Assembly: GCF_000013225.1 (NCBI RefSeq)
Contig: NC_007776.1
Span: 2,548,501 to 2,612,500, forward strand
Reading direction: 5' to 3'
Length of the DNA: 64,000 nt
DNA from: Synechococcus sp. JA-2-3B'a(2-13)
Lineage (GTDB): Bacteria; Cyanobacteriota; Cyanobacteriia; Thermostichales; Thermostichaceae
Under the pieces are notes generated by a model. The model saw nothing but the letters and a program-made list of their open reading frames with translations, had not been told where the DNA came from and searched no databases. Each line of letters starts with the position of its first letter. The first letter of the stretch is position 1. Positions 19,626 to 28,967 of the stretch are shown here, piece by piece. The translations under genes and the position numbers were made by a program.

Positions 19626-21632
19626 TCAAGCAGCGATCGAGGGCTGTCCTTGGGTGTGTGGGTGCGCTATCGGCAGGGTGAAGTGGAAGGCACTGCCCTG
19701 ATTGATCCCCCCCGATTCTGCCCAGATGCGCCCCCCCATGGCCTCAATGATCAGTCGGCAAATGGCTAGCCCCAAGCCCGTCCCACCCACCGAGCGCCGC
19801 AGGGATCCCTCTGCTTGATAAAACCGCTCGAAGATGGCTTGCAACCGGTCTGGCTCAATGCCGCGCCCGGTGTCGGCAACAGTGAACTTCACCATCGCCC
19901 CCGTCGATCCACCGGCTGGTGGCTCCACTTCTGCCCGAATCCAGATCCGTCCGGTGGAAGGGGTAAATTTGCAGGCATTGTCCAGCAGCTTACGCAACAC
20001 CTCCACCAGCCACTCCCCATCCGCCCTAACCATTGGCAGCCGTTTGGGCAGCACCTGCTCGATGGTGGGCAAGTCTTCGTGCCGCCGTCGCGCTTTGACA
20101 TTGCTCAGGGCCAGCTCCACACATTCTTGAGCAGACAACGGCTCGATATGCCAGCGAACGCGACCACTTTCCAGCTTGGAGAGGGTGAGAAAGTCCTGCA
20201 CCAACTCCCGCAGCCGATCGGCATCTTGCAGGGCTGTGTTCAACATTTCCTGGCGCATCTCCAGGGGCATGTCGGGGTCGCTGGCCAAAGACTCCAAACA
20301 CACCTGAATGGTGGACAGCGGGGTGCGCAGCTCGTGTCCGGTCACGGCAATCAGCTCTGATTTGGCCTGATCCAGAGCTGCCAACTGGCGATTGAGCTCT
20401 TCTAGGTGCTGATAGGCTTCTGCCTGCAAGAGGGCTACCCCCACTTGGTTGGCAATGGCTTCTGCCAACTCCAGAGTGGCCGGCTGCCAGCGGTGAGGGT
20501 GTTCGTGGTGTAGCTCCAATAGGCCCAGCAACCGCCCTTGATAGAGAATCGGCATGGCCACCCAAGCCCGAATTTGGGCCGGCTGCCACAGCTCCGGCAC
20601 TCGCTGCAGGCGGGGATCCTTTTGGGTATCCTCGCAGCACACCGCTTGTGCCGAGGCTACTGCCTCCCGCAAAAAAGGGTTGCTGGGAAGAGGCCACAGG
20701 GATCCCTTAAGGCTGCCCATCGTTAGGGTGCGGTACTCCTGCTCAATCTGAACAGCAGGGGCCTGGCCATCGTAACGGTAGATCAAACATCGCCCCACCT
20801 CTGCCACCTGCCCCAGCTCCTGCACAGCAATTGCCAAAATCTCGCCGGGATCCAAAGACTGGCGAATGGCACTGCTGATGCGGTTGATCAGATGCTCTTT
20901 GCGCTCTTGCACCCGAATGGTGCGGTAGGCCCGCTGCAGTTTGTATTGCCCTGCCTGGAGATAGGTGATCAGCCGCTCGGTAAAGGGGCCTGGATTCAGT
21001 TGGCTGGCGGAGTTTTGCGGGGATCCCTTGAGGTACTGGCGAAGGGGCTCAAGGCGAGGTTCCAGATCCGGTCGGTAACTGAGGATCTTGGGCAACAGGG
21101 CCAAAGCCGCTTGGACTGTAATCTGACGATCAAATGACCAGATCCCATCAAATTGGCGAGCTGCATCCATATCGCTGCTTTGCCAAGGACGCTCCCGCTG
21201 CATCTGCAAGCGTTCTCGACACACGAGGCAGGTGGCATAGTGGGCATCGATGACGATCAAGTGCCACTCCTGCACCAAGGGATCCTCTGGATCCAAGGGA
21301 ATGGTGTGGTAGGGCAGGTCTGTCTGAGCAAAATCCTTTTCTGGGGTCGCCAACACAAACACGTCTTGGGCCATTGCGCTGATGCGCTGGTAGCGCCGTG
21401 CCTCCTGGCGGTAGTAGCGCTCCTTTTGAAAGTTAGCGAATACTCACGGGGATCCCTGCCCTTGCAGCACCTGATCCTCAATGGCGTGGCTGAGGGCAAC
21501 CAAAGAGGATTTGAAATACAGTTGTGGGCGCAGGTGCGGCAAAGCCTGCAGCAGATCGCTCAATAGGGAGGTACGACTCTGGCGAAGGTAAGATCTAGAG
21601 CGGGTGGAGGCCATAACCCTACTGGCAAGCAC
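19626..21632 (-). pseudogene. DICT-GAF sensor histidine kinase interrupted by an in-frame TGA
   Basis: The main frame (21374 to 19626, 582 residues) has a GAF domain (about 165-310), HisKA with VTGHELRTPLST and an HATPase with GTGLGLAICRLIIEAMGG. Upstream, in the same frame, lies the N-terminal half of a DICT sensory domain: LRPQLYFKSSLVALSHAIED, then ... GQGSP, TGA (21446-21444), VFANFQKERYYRQEARRY and on into MAQDVFVLATPEKDF. One stop codon therefore divides a normal DICT domain. Either the gene is dead, or a shortened kinase is made by reinitiation at ATG 21374, or the TGA is a sequencing or assembly error. Kinase motifs look intact, so the mutation is recent or tolerated. Confidence 0.75.
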
Positions 21633-21799
21633 AGATCACAGGCAGTACAGGGACACTTAACCCCAGAGAAGGAGGCTCGCAGTCTAGGTTTAGTCTAACG
21701 GTTGGGATCCCGCGGCGGAGGGAGCTTCATAAGGCGCAAGATCCAGCTAGCCCAAACTAAGAGATATAAAGTTTACGAAGTTATATGTAAGTCAGCCAA

Positions 21800-22243
21800 A
21801 TGTCGGGATCCCGGTACAGCCAAGAGGACGTGCAGCAGATCCTCCAGCGGGCCATTGCCCGCCAGCCACGCCTGGGCGAGTTCACCCGCTCCCAACTGCA
21901 GGAGATGGCTGCCGAACTGGGGATCTCCCCCCAAGAGCTGGACTTGGCCGAGCAGGAATGGAAGGCCTGGCAAGAGCTGAACAGCCAACACCGAGAATTC
22001 CAGCGCTACCGCCGTCGGCAGTTTTACCAACTGCTGGGCCGCTATGGAATTGTCAACAGCTTTTTGCTGGGCTTAGACTGGCTCTCCGGTGGAGGGCTAT
22101 CTTGGTCGCTGTTTATACTCATGGGGTGGGGCTTGACCGTTGCCCTCAAGGGCTGGAACGCCTACCAAACGGAGGGTGAACGCTACGAGAAAGAGTTTCG
22201 CCAATGGCAAAGGAAACGCCAGAAAGATCTCCAGAGCAAGTAA
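21800..22243 (+). CDS. 2TM-domain protein
   Basis: The 147-residue protein starts MSGSRYSQEDVQQILQRAIA, an N-terminal helical domain resembling that seen ahead of 2TM domains (with QLQEMAAELGISPQELDLAE). A basic region and two membrane helices (near 80-115, through LLGLDWLSGGG and WSLFILMGWGLTVALKG) follow, and then a charged coiled-coil tail. Function is unknown; such proteins are widespread in cyanobacteria. It lies 120 bp before tRNA-Gly on the same strand. Confidence 0.7.
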   Translation: MSGSRYSQEDVQQILQRAIARQPRLGEFTRSQLQEMAAELGISPQELDLAEQEWKAWQELNSQHREFQRYRRRQFYQLLGRYGIVNSFLLGLDWLSGGGLSWSLFILMGWGLTVALKGWNAYQTEGERYEKEFRQWQRKRQKDLQSK

Positions 22244-22363
22244 GCCCAGCCTACCGGAGAAGTCTGTCCCGCTGATGGAGATGGATTTTTCTCCAAACTC
22301 TGAGTGGGAAGGGGCACCGCCGAGAGATGCTACCATAGATATTCAGCATCGCTGAATGCCCGT

Positions 22364-22434
22364 GCGGGCGTAGTTTAATGGTAAAACCGCAGTCTTCCAA
22401 ACTGCTGTTGTCGGTTCGATTCCGTCCGCCCGCT
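22364..22434 (+). tRNA. trnG: tRNA-Gly, anticodon TCC
   Basis: Acceptor arms GCGGGCG and CGCCCGC pair perfectly. The D arm (GTTTAATGGTAAAAC), an anticodon loop CTTCCAA with TCC at positions 34-36, and a T arm containing GGTTCGATTCC complete the cloverleaf. The 71-nt gene lacks an encoded CCA. It reads GGA/GGG codons. An IS5-type element is inserted 17 bp downstream and leaves the tRNA intact. Confidence 0.97.
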
Positions 22435-22505
22435 TCCTCCCACAAAATCCTAGGTCGTGTTGATCTTATGTTAGGATAGAGAGAATGATTTATAGAGGAA
22501 AGAGG

Positions 22506-22883
22506 ATGAAGTTGGTTTTTTTAGATGAAAACAAATGGCAGAAGATATTGGCTTTTTTACAGACAGAAGAGAGAGTTAACATTGGGAAAGAAGCAAACTG
22601 CAAACAGTTTATTGAAGCAGTTCTTTGGATAGCCCGTTCCGGTGCTCCTTGGCGCTACCTCCCAGAAGGATATGGCAAATGGTACACCATCTATCAAAGA
22701 TTCCACCGGTGGAGTCGTTTTGGAGTGTGGGAACGGATGTTCAAGTATTTTATTGACGACCCTGATTTAGAGCATCTCATTATTGATTCAACCATGGTTC
22801 GAGCGCACTCCTGTGCTGCCGGAAAAAAGGGGAGCAAGCTTTGGGGAGAAGCCGAGGGGGATACAGCACCAAGATTCATGTGA
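22506..22883 (+). CDS. IS5-family transposase, first frame (OrfA)
   Basis: The 125-residue frame from ATG 22506 (preceded by GAGGAAAGAGG) contains the N-terminal IS5/DUF4096 region: FIEAVLWIARSGAPWRYLPE, then FHRWSRFGVWERMF and LIIDSTMVRAHSCAAGKKG, where the Asp is the first catalytic residue of the DDE triad. At A_AAA_AAG (about 22822-22828) a -1 slip moves ribosomes into the second frame; without it translation ends at the TGA at 22883. An in-frame ATG at 22485 is an alternative start. Confidence 0.9.
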   Translation: MKLVFLDENKWQKILAFLQTEERVNIGKEANCKQFIEAVLWIARSGAPWRYLPEGYGKWYTIYQRFHRWSRFGVWERMFKYFIDDPDLEHLIIDSTMVRAHSCAAGKKGSKLWGEAEGDTAPRFM

Positions 22884-23248
22884 GTGTAGATGGGTTGGGA
22901 AATCCGCTGGAATTGAGAATAACTGGCGGAGAAAAGAGCGATATTACTCAAGGGGAAGAATTGATAGAGGGCTGGCAGAGAAAGGATACCAAAGTAATTG
23001 GGGATAAAGGATATGATGCGGATAAGTTGATTGAGAAGATAGGGGAAGCTCAAGCGGTTATTCCGCCTAAAAGGAATAGAAAGACGCAGCGGCATTATGA
23101 CAAGCATCTGTATCAAGAGAGGCATTTAATCGAATGCTTTTTTCATAAGTTAAAGCAGTACCGGCATCTATGTTCTCGTTTTGACAAATTGGCCAGGAAC
23201 TTCTTGAGTTTTCTCTATCTCGTCAGTGCTCTCTTTTGGCTCAAATGA
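22841..23248 (+). CDS. IS5-family transposase, second frame (OrfB)
   Basis: In the -1 frame the product continues KKGEQALGRSRGGYSTKIHV, the standard core of IS427-type transposases. The second catalytic Asp lies in VIGDKGYDADKL and the Glu in RHLIECFFHKLKQYRHLCSR. Expression depends on frameshifting from the first frame; TTG 22841 marks only where the open stretch could otherwise start. All DDE residues are present, so the element may be active. Confidence 0.9.
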   Translation: MGRSRGGYSTKIHVSVDGLGNPLELRITGGEKSDITQGEELIEGWQRKDTKVIGDKGYDADKLIEKIGEAQAVIPPKRNRKTQRHYDKHLYQERHLIECFFHKLKQYRHLCSRFDKLARNFLSFLYLVSALFWLK

Positions 23249-23298
23249 AAGATCAACACAACCTAAGGGATCCCTTAAAGTGCCCTTCAGATTCTTCT

Positions 23299-23997
23299 TC
23301 ACAGGTTGGGGCCGATCGTGGTGGTGCGGCGGATGGGTTGACCCTTTAGAGTCTTGCCTTCTACTGTTTTCACCCAGCCTTGCCCTGGTACAAATCGGTA
23401 CTGCACATCGGTATCAGAGCCACCGAGCAGATCCCCTTGGGCATTGAAGACGCGAGTTTCCCGCTGCCAGTGTCCTGGCCCGGTCGGTGTGCTGCTCGAC
23501 TCGGTGGTGTAGGTTTGGCCGCGAGCATTGTTGAATTGGCCGCTGTGCTGCCAGCCTTGCCCCGCTTGGCCCTCGATAAGGCTCGAGCTGCTGCCCACCG
23601 TCTTGCCCTCGGCGTTTTGCAGGGTGGTGCTGCCCTGCCGTTGCCAACCCTCATGTGTGTGAGTAGTGGTGTGCTGATGGTTCAGGTTCCAGGTCTGACC
23701 TTGTTGGGTAGTGACTTGGCCGGAATAGTCTCCTTCCACCCCCTGACCGGGAATGAATTGCCGGGATCCCTGGCCGGAATAGGTGCCACTACCCGATCTG
23801 CCACTTGGCCCGGTGCGAGTGTAGGTGCCGGAGTGAGTGAAGGTGCGCTCACCGCTCGGGGTCAGGGATCCAGCCGTTGGCGTGGTGGCTGTGGCAGTGC
23901 GTTGACGGGGGCGAGCCTGCGCAAAGGGAGCAAGCGCCATCAGGAGGGCAATAGCCAACAACAGGCAAAAGCTTGCGGTTTTCATTTTCATTCTCAT
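23299..23997 (-). CDS. Secreted Ser/Thr/Gly-rich protein, unknown
   Basis: The 232-residue product has a clear Sec signal peptide (MKMKTASF-type start, hydrophobic core LLLAIALLMALAPF, cleavage after AQA). The mature part is polar and repetitive, with recurring units such as SGTYTRTGPSGRSGSGTYSG and several 'GQG(x)W' or 'GQTW/Y' turns (FIPGQGVEGDYSG, QAGQGWQHSG, VPGQGWVKTVEG). This suggests tandem beta-hairpin repeats. It is probably periplasmic or cell-surface. No family is recognised. It lies immediately beyond the IS5-type element. Confidence 0.7.
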   Translation of the reverse strand: MRMKMKTASFCLLLAIALLMALAPFAQARPRQRTATATTPTAGSLTPSGERTFTHSGTYTRTGPSGRSGSGTYSGQGSRQFIPGQGVEGDYSGQVTTQQGQTWNLNHQHTTTHTHEGWQRQGSTTLQNAEGKTVGSSSSLIEGQAGQGWQHSGQFNNARGQTYTTESSSTPTGPGHWQRETRVFNAQGDLLGGSDTDVQYRFVPGQGWVKTVEGKTLKGQPIRRTTTIGPNL

Positions 23998-24175
23998 TTT
24001 TCGAGACCCCTTGAGAAATTGCCAATCATGACCCAGGCTAGGTGCTCACCTCATCTGACTCTGACTTCGGCCTGAGGGTTCACCTCCCGAGGGGATCCCA
24101 GCCAGACATAACCTGCTCTTAATGTCGGTGCTGTAATCTCAGAGGTGCCTTTAGCGAATGCGACTGCATTTTTCT

Positions 24176-25528
24176 ATGAATACCCGTCGTACTTTCCTGG
24201 CTGTTGCGGCTGGCCTGGTGGCTGCGTCTGCTGCTGCTCTTCTGGCTGCCGACAGCTTTGCTCAGTCTCCTGCCGAAGTCAAAGTTTGGATTGCCTTTAC
24301 CGATAACCGCCTGGATTGGGCCCGCGGAAAAGCGGAAGAATTCAACAAGCAATTTCCTCAATACAAAGTTACGGTCGAAGGCTACGGCAACTACGAAGAA
24401 ATTCAGCAAGCCACCGACCTGGCCATTCAACAAAATGCTGCTCCTTCGGTGGTGCAGTGGTTTGAGGTGGGCACCCAACGGGCACGGGATTTTGGTTACT
24501 TCAAGTCCATTGCCGAGGCTCTGGGCAATCGCACCGAAGTGAACGGGATCCCAGTGAATTTCGACGATTTTATCGAGCCGGTGGTGAGCTACTACACCCT
24601 GGATGGCAAATTTACCTCCATGCCCTGGAACAGCTCCAGCCCCATTCTCTACTCCAACACGGCCATCTTGAAGAAGGCAGGGATCGAAAAGCCGCCGGCC
24701 ACCTGGCAAGAGCTGGAGGCTGCTTGTCAAAAGATCATGGCCCTCCCCGACGCTCCCCAGGGCTGTGTGACCTGGCCCAATCACGGCTGGTTCTACGAGC
24801 AGTGGATGGCCCAGCAGAATGCCCTCTTGGCCAACAACGACAATGGCCGTGCCGCCCGTGCCACCCAGGTCTTTTTGGACTCGGAGCCGTCAATTGCCAT
24901 CGCCACCTGGTGGAAAGGGATGTATGACAAAGGCTACTACATCTACAGCGGCAAGCAGCGGGATTGGGCAGCCACCGAGCAGGCCATCCAGACCGGTACC
25001 GTCGCCATGGCCATCACCAGCAGCGCCGATGCCGCCAACATCACCAACGCTGCCAAGCAAAACAACATCGAGCTGGTCACCACCCGCATGCCCTACAACG
25101 CCGACAAGGGTTGGACGGGGAACTTGATCGGGGGAGCCAGCCTCTGGCTGGTGAAGGATCTGCCCAAGGAGGTGGAAGAGGGGGCGCTGACCTTCATGCT
25201 GTGGCTCAATAACACCGAAAATGCTGCCGAGTGGCACCAAGTGACCGGCTACTTGCCCATTCGGAAAAGCTCGGTAGCCTTGCTGGAGTCGAAGGGCTGG
25301 TTCAAGGAAAACCCCAACTTCTTCACCGCCAGCGACCAAATCAACAATTCCAAGGTGACCCCTGCCACTCGGGGGGCGCTGCTGGGGGCCTTCCCTGAGA
25401 TTCGCAACGTGGTAACCCAAACCATGGAGGATCTCATGGTGAAGGGCGGGGATCCAGCCCAGGCTATGGCCAAGGCCAACCAGGAGGCCAACCGCCTTCT
25501 GGCCGAGTACAACTCCCTTTACCAGTAG
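24176..25528 (+). CDS. ABC transporter sugar/glycerol-3-phosphate-type substrate-binding protein
   Basis: The 450-residue protein begins MNTRRTFLAVAAGLVAASAA, a twin-arginine-like signal with cleavage after SFA. The body is a family 1 extracellular solute-binding protein (VKVWIAFTDNRLDWARGKAEE, later FTSMPWNSSSPILYSNTAIL, KKAGIEKPPATWQELEAACQ, GYLPIRKSS). It resembles UgpB-type proteins that bind glycerol 3-phosphate or related sugars, though the ligand is not decided by sequence. I prefer ATG 24176 to ATG 24158. The permease gene follows after 84 bp. Confidence 0.88.
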   Translation: MNTRRTFLAVAAGLVAASAAALLAADSFAQSPAEVKVWIAFTDNRLDWARGKAEEFNKQFPQYKVTVEGYGNYEEIQQATDLAIQQNAAPSVVQWFEVGTQRARDFGYFKSIAEALGNRTEVNGIPVNFDDFIEPVVSYYTLDGKFTSMPWNSSSPILYSNTAILKKAGIEKPPATWQELEAACQKIMALPDAPQGCVTWPNHGWFYEQWMAQQNALLANNDNGRAARATQVFLDSEPSIAIATWWKGMYDKGYYIYSGKQRDWAATEQAIQTGTVAMAITSSADAANITNAAKQNNIELVTTRMPYNADKGWTGNLIGGASLWLVKDLPKEVEEGALTFMLWLNNTENAAEWHQVTGYLPIRKSSVALLESKGWFKENPNFFTASDQINNSKVTPATRGALLGAFPEIRNVVTQTMEDLMVKGGDPAQAMAKANQEANRLLAEYNSLYQ

Positions 25529-25612
25529 CCCCAGTGTCGATGGGCTGACGGTGTCATTGAGGGATGGGGGTGGGCGGCAGCCTGCCCCTTTCCGGGCTTT
25601 GATAAGGCTCTT

Positions 25613-26842
25613 GTGAAGAGCAAAGCCGAGGTGAGAGGCATGTTGGGATTCGTCCAAGTGTTGGTGCCGCTGTTGGCGGGGTTGCTGGGATCCCTCTGGA
25701 TGGGGCTCCGTTTTCGACGCATCGAGTGGCCTGTGCCGGTGGGGGCAGTGCTGGGGGGCCTAGCAGGAGGGCTGGGATCCCTGATTTTTATGGCGCCCCT
25801 GGATTTTTGCACTTTTGAGCCGGAGCGCAAGGCCATCGACATGGCCTTTGGCGTGGGGCTGGTGCTGGCGGGCATGGCCATTCCCCTCTGGCCGCTGTTG
25901 GCGTGGACGCAGAAGGAGCAGGAGCGCCGCCTGGGGATCCCCGGCCCAGCTGTTCAGGAGAGGGGCATCTTTAAGCAGTGGTGGCTGGCGTGGCTGCTCT
26001 TGTTGCCCACCTTCACGATCTTGGTGGTGTTTCTCTACTATCCGGGGTTGGATACTTTCCGCCTTTCCACCCTGCTCACATTTGTGGGGGCGCCGCGCAG
26101 CCGCTTCGTCTGTGTGGACAATTTCACCGGTCTGCTGACGGATGCTACCTATTTGCATAGCCTCGGCATTACCTTTGCCATTTCGGCGGCCATTGTGGTG
26201 CTGGGGTTGAGCGGATCCCTGTTGATTGCCACGCTGGCCTACCAGCCGATTCGAGGGGCGGCGATTTATCGGGTGTTGCTGATCTGGCCCTACGCCATTT
26301 CTCCAGCGGTGGCCGGGATCATCTTCTTTATCATGTTCAACCCCTTGGGAGGGGTGGCCAACCATTTGCTGGGCCTGGTGGGGATCCCCCGTTTAAACTG
26401 GCTCAGCGATCCCAACTTGGCCCCTTGGGTGGTGATTTTTGCCAGCGTTTGGAAGCAGATGGGCTACAACATTTTGTTTTACCTTGCCGGCCTGCAAAAC
26501 CTGCCCAAGGATTTGCTGGAAGCGGCTGCCATCGACGGGGCCGGGGCAGTGCGTCGCTTTTTTGCCATCACCCTACCGCTGCTTTCTCCCATCACCTTCT
26601 TTTTGGTGATTACCAACATGACCTATGCGTTTTTCGATATCTTTGGCACCATTGACTTGCTGACTGCTGGGGGCCCTTCCGGATCCACCTCGGTGTTGAT
26701 CTACGAGATCTACAAAATCGGAGTGTCTTCAGGCAATTTGGGTAGGGCTGCCGCGCAATCCATCGTCCTGTTTCTCATTGTGGTGGGGCTGACGATCCTG
26801 CAATTTCGCACCACCGAGCGGAATGTAACCTACGGCGGATAA
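25613..26842 (+). CDS. ABC transporter permease, UgpA/MalF type, with extra N-terminal membrane domain
   Basis: The C-terminal 290 residues form a standard importer permease with the EAA motif EAAAIDGAGAVRRFFAITLP, which docks on the ATPase. Ahead of it are about 115 extra residues with two or three more membrane helices (LVPLLAGLLGSLWMGLRF, AVLGGLAGGLGSLIFM, GVGLVLAGMAIPLWPLLAW), which ordinary UgpA lacks. The start is GTG 25613; ATG 25640 is also possible. A second permease and the ATPase, needed for a working importer, are not in the neighbourhood and must be encoded elsewhere. Confidence 0.87.
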   Translation: MKSKAEVRGMLGFVQVLVPLLAGLLGSLWMGLRFRRIEWPVPVGAVLGGLAGGLGSLIFMAPLDFCTFEPERKAIDMAFGVGLVLAGMAIPLWPLLAWTQKEQERRLGIPGPAVQERGIFKQWWLAWLLLLPTFTILVVFLYYPGLDTFRLSTLLTFVGAPRSRFVCVDNFTGLLTDATYLHSLGITFAISAAIVVLGLSGSLLIATLAYQPIRGAAIYRVLLIWPYAISPAVAGIIFFIMFNPLGGVANHLLGLVGIPRLNWLSDPNLAPWVVIFASVWKQMGYNILFYLAGLQNLPKDLLEAAAIDGAGAVRRFFAITLPLLSPITFFLVITNMTYAFFDIFGTIDLLTAGGPSGSTSVLIYEIYKIGVSSGNLGRAAAQSIVLFLIVVGLTILQFRTTERNVTYGG

Positions 26843-26933
26843 CGGCTGTCTCTGCTGCAACGCAATGATCCCAGTTCTCAGTGGGCAAGGGGAAAATCGG
26901 CAAGAATGGGGGTAGAGAATCTAGGGATCCTCG

Positions 26934-27455
26934 ATGGCCCCAAAATCCAACGCCTCGACTTGCTGGCGCGACTTCGGGAAGCTGGGCATGCTGCTGGCGG
27001 CCACTCTGCTGCTTTGGCTCCTCTGGGGCTCCATAGCGGGCAGCCAAGCCCGTCTCAACTTCAACAACGCCGATCTGCAAGGTCAAGATCTATCCGGCCA
27101 AGATTGGCGGGGCAGCAGCTTTGTCAGCGCCAACCTGCAGGGCGCCGATCTGCACGGGGCCAACCTTGCGGGGGCGGCATTCACCAAGGCCAATCTGGCG
27201 GGGGCCAACCTATCCGGTGCCGATTTGAGCAATAGCCTTTTGGATCTGGCCAATTTGGCAGGAGCCGATCTCAGAGGGGCCAAGCTCACGGGAGCCATTG
27301 CCGCACGGGCGGTTTGGCAAGGAGCGCAGATTGCCGGCGCCGATTTCAGCGAAGCCTATGTGGATCGGGCGGCAAAGCGGCAGTTGTGTGAGCGAGCTGA
27401 GGGATCCCACCCGATAACCGGCGTAACCACCCGTGAGAGTTTGGGCTGCCCTTGA
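26934..27455 (+). CDS. Pentapeptide-repeat protein with N-terminal signal/anchor
   Basis: The 173-residue product starts with a membrane segment (LGMLLAATLLLWLLWGSIAG), probably a signal peptide or anchor. About 18 pentapeptide repeats of A(D/N)LXX type follow, e.g. ADLQG, ANLQGADLHGANLAG and GADLSNSLLDLANLAG. They build a right-handed quadrilateral beta helix. The short C-terminal cap contains two cysteines. Lumenal pentapeptide proteins are common in cyanobacteria, but few have known roles. It is adjacent to gnd but 90 bp apart. Confidence 0.87.
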   Translation: MAPKSNASTCWRDFGKLGMLLAATLLLWLLWGSIAGSQARLNFNNADLQGQDLSGQDWRGSSFVSANLQGADLHGANLAGAAFTKANLAGANLSGADLSNSLLDLANLAGADLRGAKLTGAIAARAVWQGAQIAGADFSEAYVDRAAKRQLCERAEGSHPITGVTTRESLGCP

Positions 27456-27548
27456 ATCAGGGCCGGCAAAGGTGAAGAAAACAGGATCCCTGAGCCCCGT
27501 CGGTCAGATTGGCCTCTAGATTGGGTGAGGTGTCGATAGTGCCCAACT

Positions 27549-28967
27549 ATGAGCAAGCCCAGCTTTGCGGTGATCGGCCTGGCGGTGATGGGGGAAAACT
27601 TGGCCCTCAACGTCGAGCGCAATGGCTTCCCGGTTGCCGTCTACAACCGCACCAGCTCCAAAACCGACCAGTTCATGCGGGAGCGAGCCCAAGGCAAACG
27701 GATCACCCCCGCCTACAGCCTGCCGGAATTGGTGCAACTGATGGAGCGGCCCCGCAAATTCTTGATCATGGTCAAGGCGGGTGCGCCGGTAGACGCGGTG
27801 ATTGACGAGCTTAAACCCCTGCTGGATCCGGGGGATATCATCATCGACGGCGGCAACTCCCTCTACACCGACACCGATCGCCGTGCCGAAGCCCTCGCCC
27901 CCACCGGGATCCACTTTGTCGGCATGGGAGTGAGCGGCGGGGAAGAGGGAGCCCTGAACGGCCCCAGCCTCATGCCCGGCTGCAGCCCAGAGGCCTACCA
28001 ACAACTGGAGCCCATCTTGGCCAAAATTGCCGCTCAAGTGCCAGACGGCCCCTGTGTCACCTACCTGGGGCCCAAAGGGGGCGGGCACTACGTGAAGATG
28101 GTACACAACGGCATCGAATACGGCGATATGCAGCTGATCGCCGAGGTCTACGACCTAATGCGCAGGGCTTTGAAGCTGTCGGCCTCGCAGATGCAGGAGA
28201 TTTTTCAGGCTTGGAATGAAACAGAGCTGGAATCTTTCCTAATTGAAATTACCGCCAAGATTTTCCAAACCCTGGATCCGGAAACCGGCAAGCCGTTGGT
28301 GGATCTCATTCTGGATAAGGCTGGGCAAAAAGGCACCGGTTTGTGGACAGTCAAGGACGCTCTAGATCTGGGGGTACCAGTGCCCACCATTGAAGCGGCG
28401 GTGCAAGCTCGCATCCTCTCGTCGATGAAAGAGGAACGGGTGGCTGCCTCTGCCCAGTTGAAGGGGCCCGACGCAACTTTTGCAGGGGATCCCGACTGCT
28501 TTATCCAAGATCTGCGCGCCGCCCTCTACTGCTCCAAAATCTGCTCCTATGCGCAGGGGATGGCCCTGCTCAAAAGAGCCACTGTTGCCCACGGCTACGT
28601 CTACACCTTCAGTGAGATTCCGCGGATTTGGAAGGGGGGCTGTATCATCCGCGCCCGCTTCCTGGGCGAGATCCAGTCGGCCTACAAACGGGATCCAGAG
28701 CTGGTGAACCTGCTGTTGGATGAGGAATTCGAGCAGGCCATCCGGGAGCGGCAGGGATCCTGGCGGCGGGTGGTGTCCACGGCGGCTGCGCTGGGGATCC
28801 CGATCCCGGCCATCAGCGCTTCTTTGGCCTACTACGACAGCTACCGTACCGCCAACCTGCCCCAGAACCTCACCCAAGCCCAGCGGGACTTCTTCGGGGC
28901 CCACACCTTCGAGCGCATCGACAGGCCGGGCGTCTTTCACCATGAGTGGAATGCCTGTTGCCGTTAG
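27549..28967 (+). CDS. gnd: 6-phosphogluconate dehydrogenase (decarboxylating)
   Basis: The 472-residue enzyme oxidises 6-phosphogluconate to ribulose 5-phosphate with NADP in the oxidative pentose phosphate pathway, which supplies NADPH in the dark. Signatures are FAVIGLAVMGENLALNVERN (NADP site), FVGMGVSGGEEGALNGPSLMPG, GGGHYVKMVHNGIEYGDMQL (with catalytic Lys and substrate-binding residues) and KGTGLWT. Length is normal. The last residues (NACCR) and the stop fall in a 24-bp dispersed repeat that also encodes the end of convergent nadB; the two genes overlap by 4 bp. Confidence 0.97.
   Translation: MSKPSFAVIGLAVMGENLALNVERNGFPVAVYNRTSSKTDQFMRERAQGKRITPAYSLPELVQLMERPRKFLIMVKAGAPVDAVIDELKPLLDPGDIIIDGGNSLYTDTDRRAEALAPTGIHFVGMGVSGGEEGALNGPSLMPGCSPEAYQQLEPILAKIAAQVPDGPCVTYLGPKGGGHYVKMVHNGIEYGDMQLIAEVYDLMRRALKLSASQMQEIFQAWNETELESFLIEITAKIFQTLDPETGKPLVDLILDKAGQKGTGLWTVKDALDLGVPVPTIEAAVQARILSSMKEERVAASAQLKGPDATFAGDPDCFIQDLRAALYCSKICSYAQGMALLKRATVAHGYVYTFSEIPRIWKGGCIIRARFLGEIQSAYKRDPELVNLLLDEEFEQAIRERQGSWRRVVSTAAALGIPIPAISASLAYYDSYRTANLPQNLTQAQRDFFGAHTFERIDRPGVFHHEWNACCR

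Larger units (their letters stand above)
22453..23263 (+). mobile_element. IS5-family (IS427-type) insertion sequence, intact
   Basis: Inverted ends GGTCGTGTTGATCTT and GGTTGTGTTGATCTT (the latter read on the minus strand) are flanked by TA on both sides (22451-22452 and 23264-23265), the usual target duplication. The element is 811 bp and clearly AT-richer than its surroundings, a sign of recent transfer. It encodes one transposase in two overlapping frames. Confidence 0.92.

Noticed and set aside
21444-21446. Selenocysteine codon in the DICT kinase
   Set aside because: No downstream selenocysteine-insertion-like hairpin was recognised and cyanobacterial kinases are not known selenoproteins; a nonsense change or sequence error is simpler.
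22364-23263. Genomic island integrated at tRNA-Gly
   Set aside because: Only one IS5-type element is present; there is no integrase, no attachment-site duplication of the tRNA end and no cargo.
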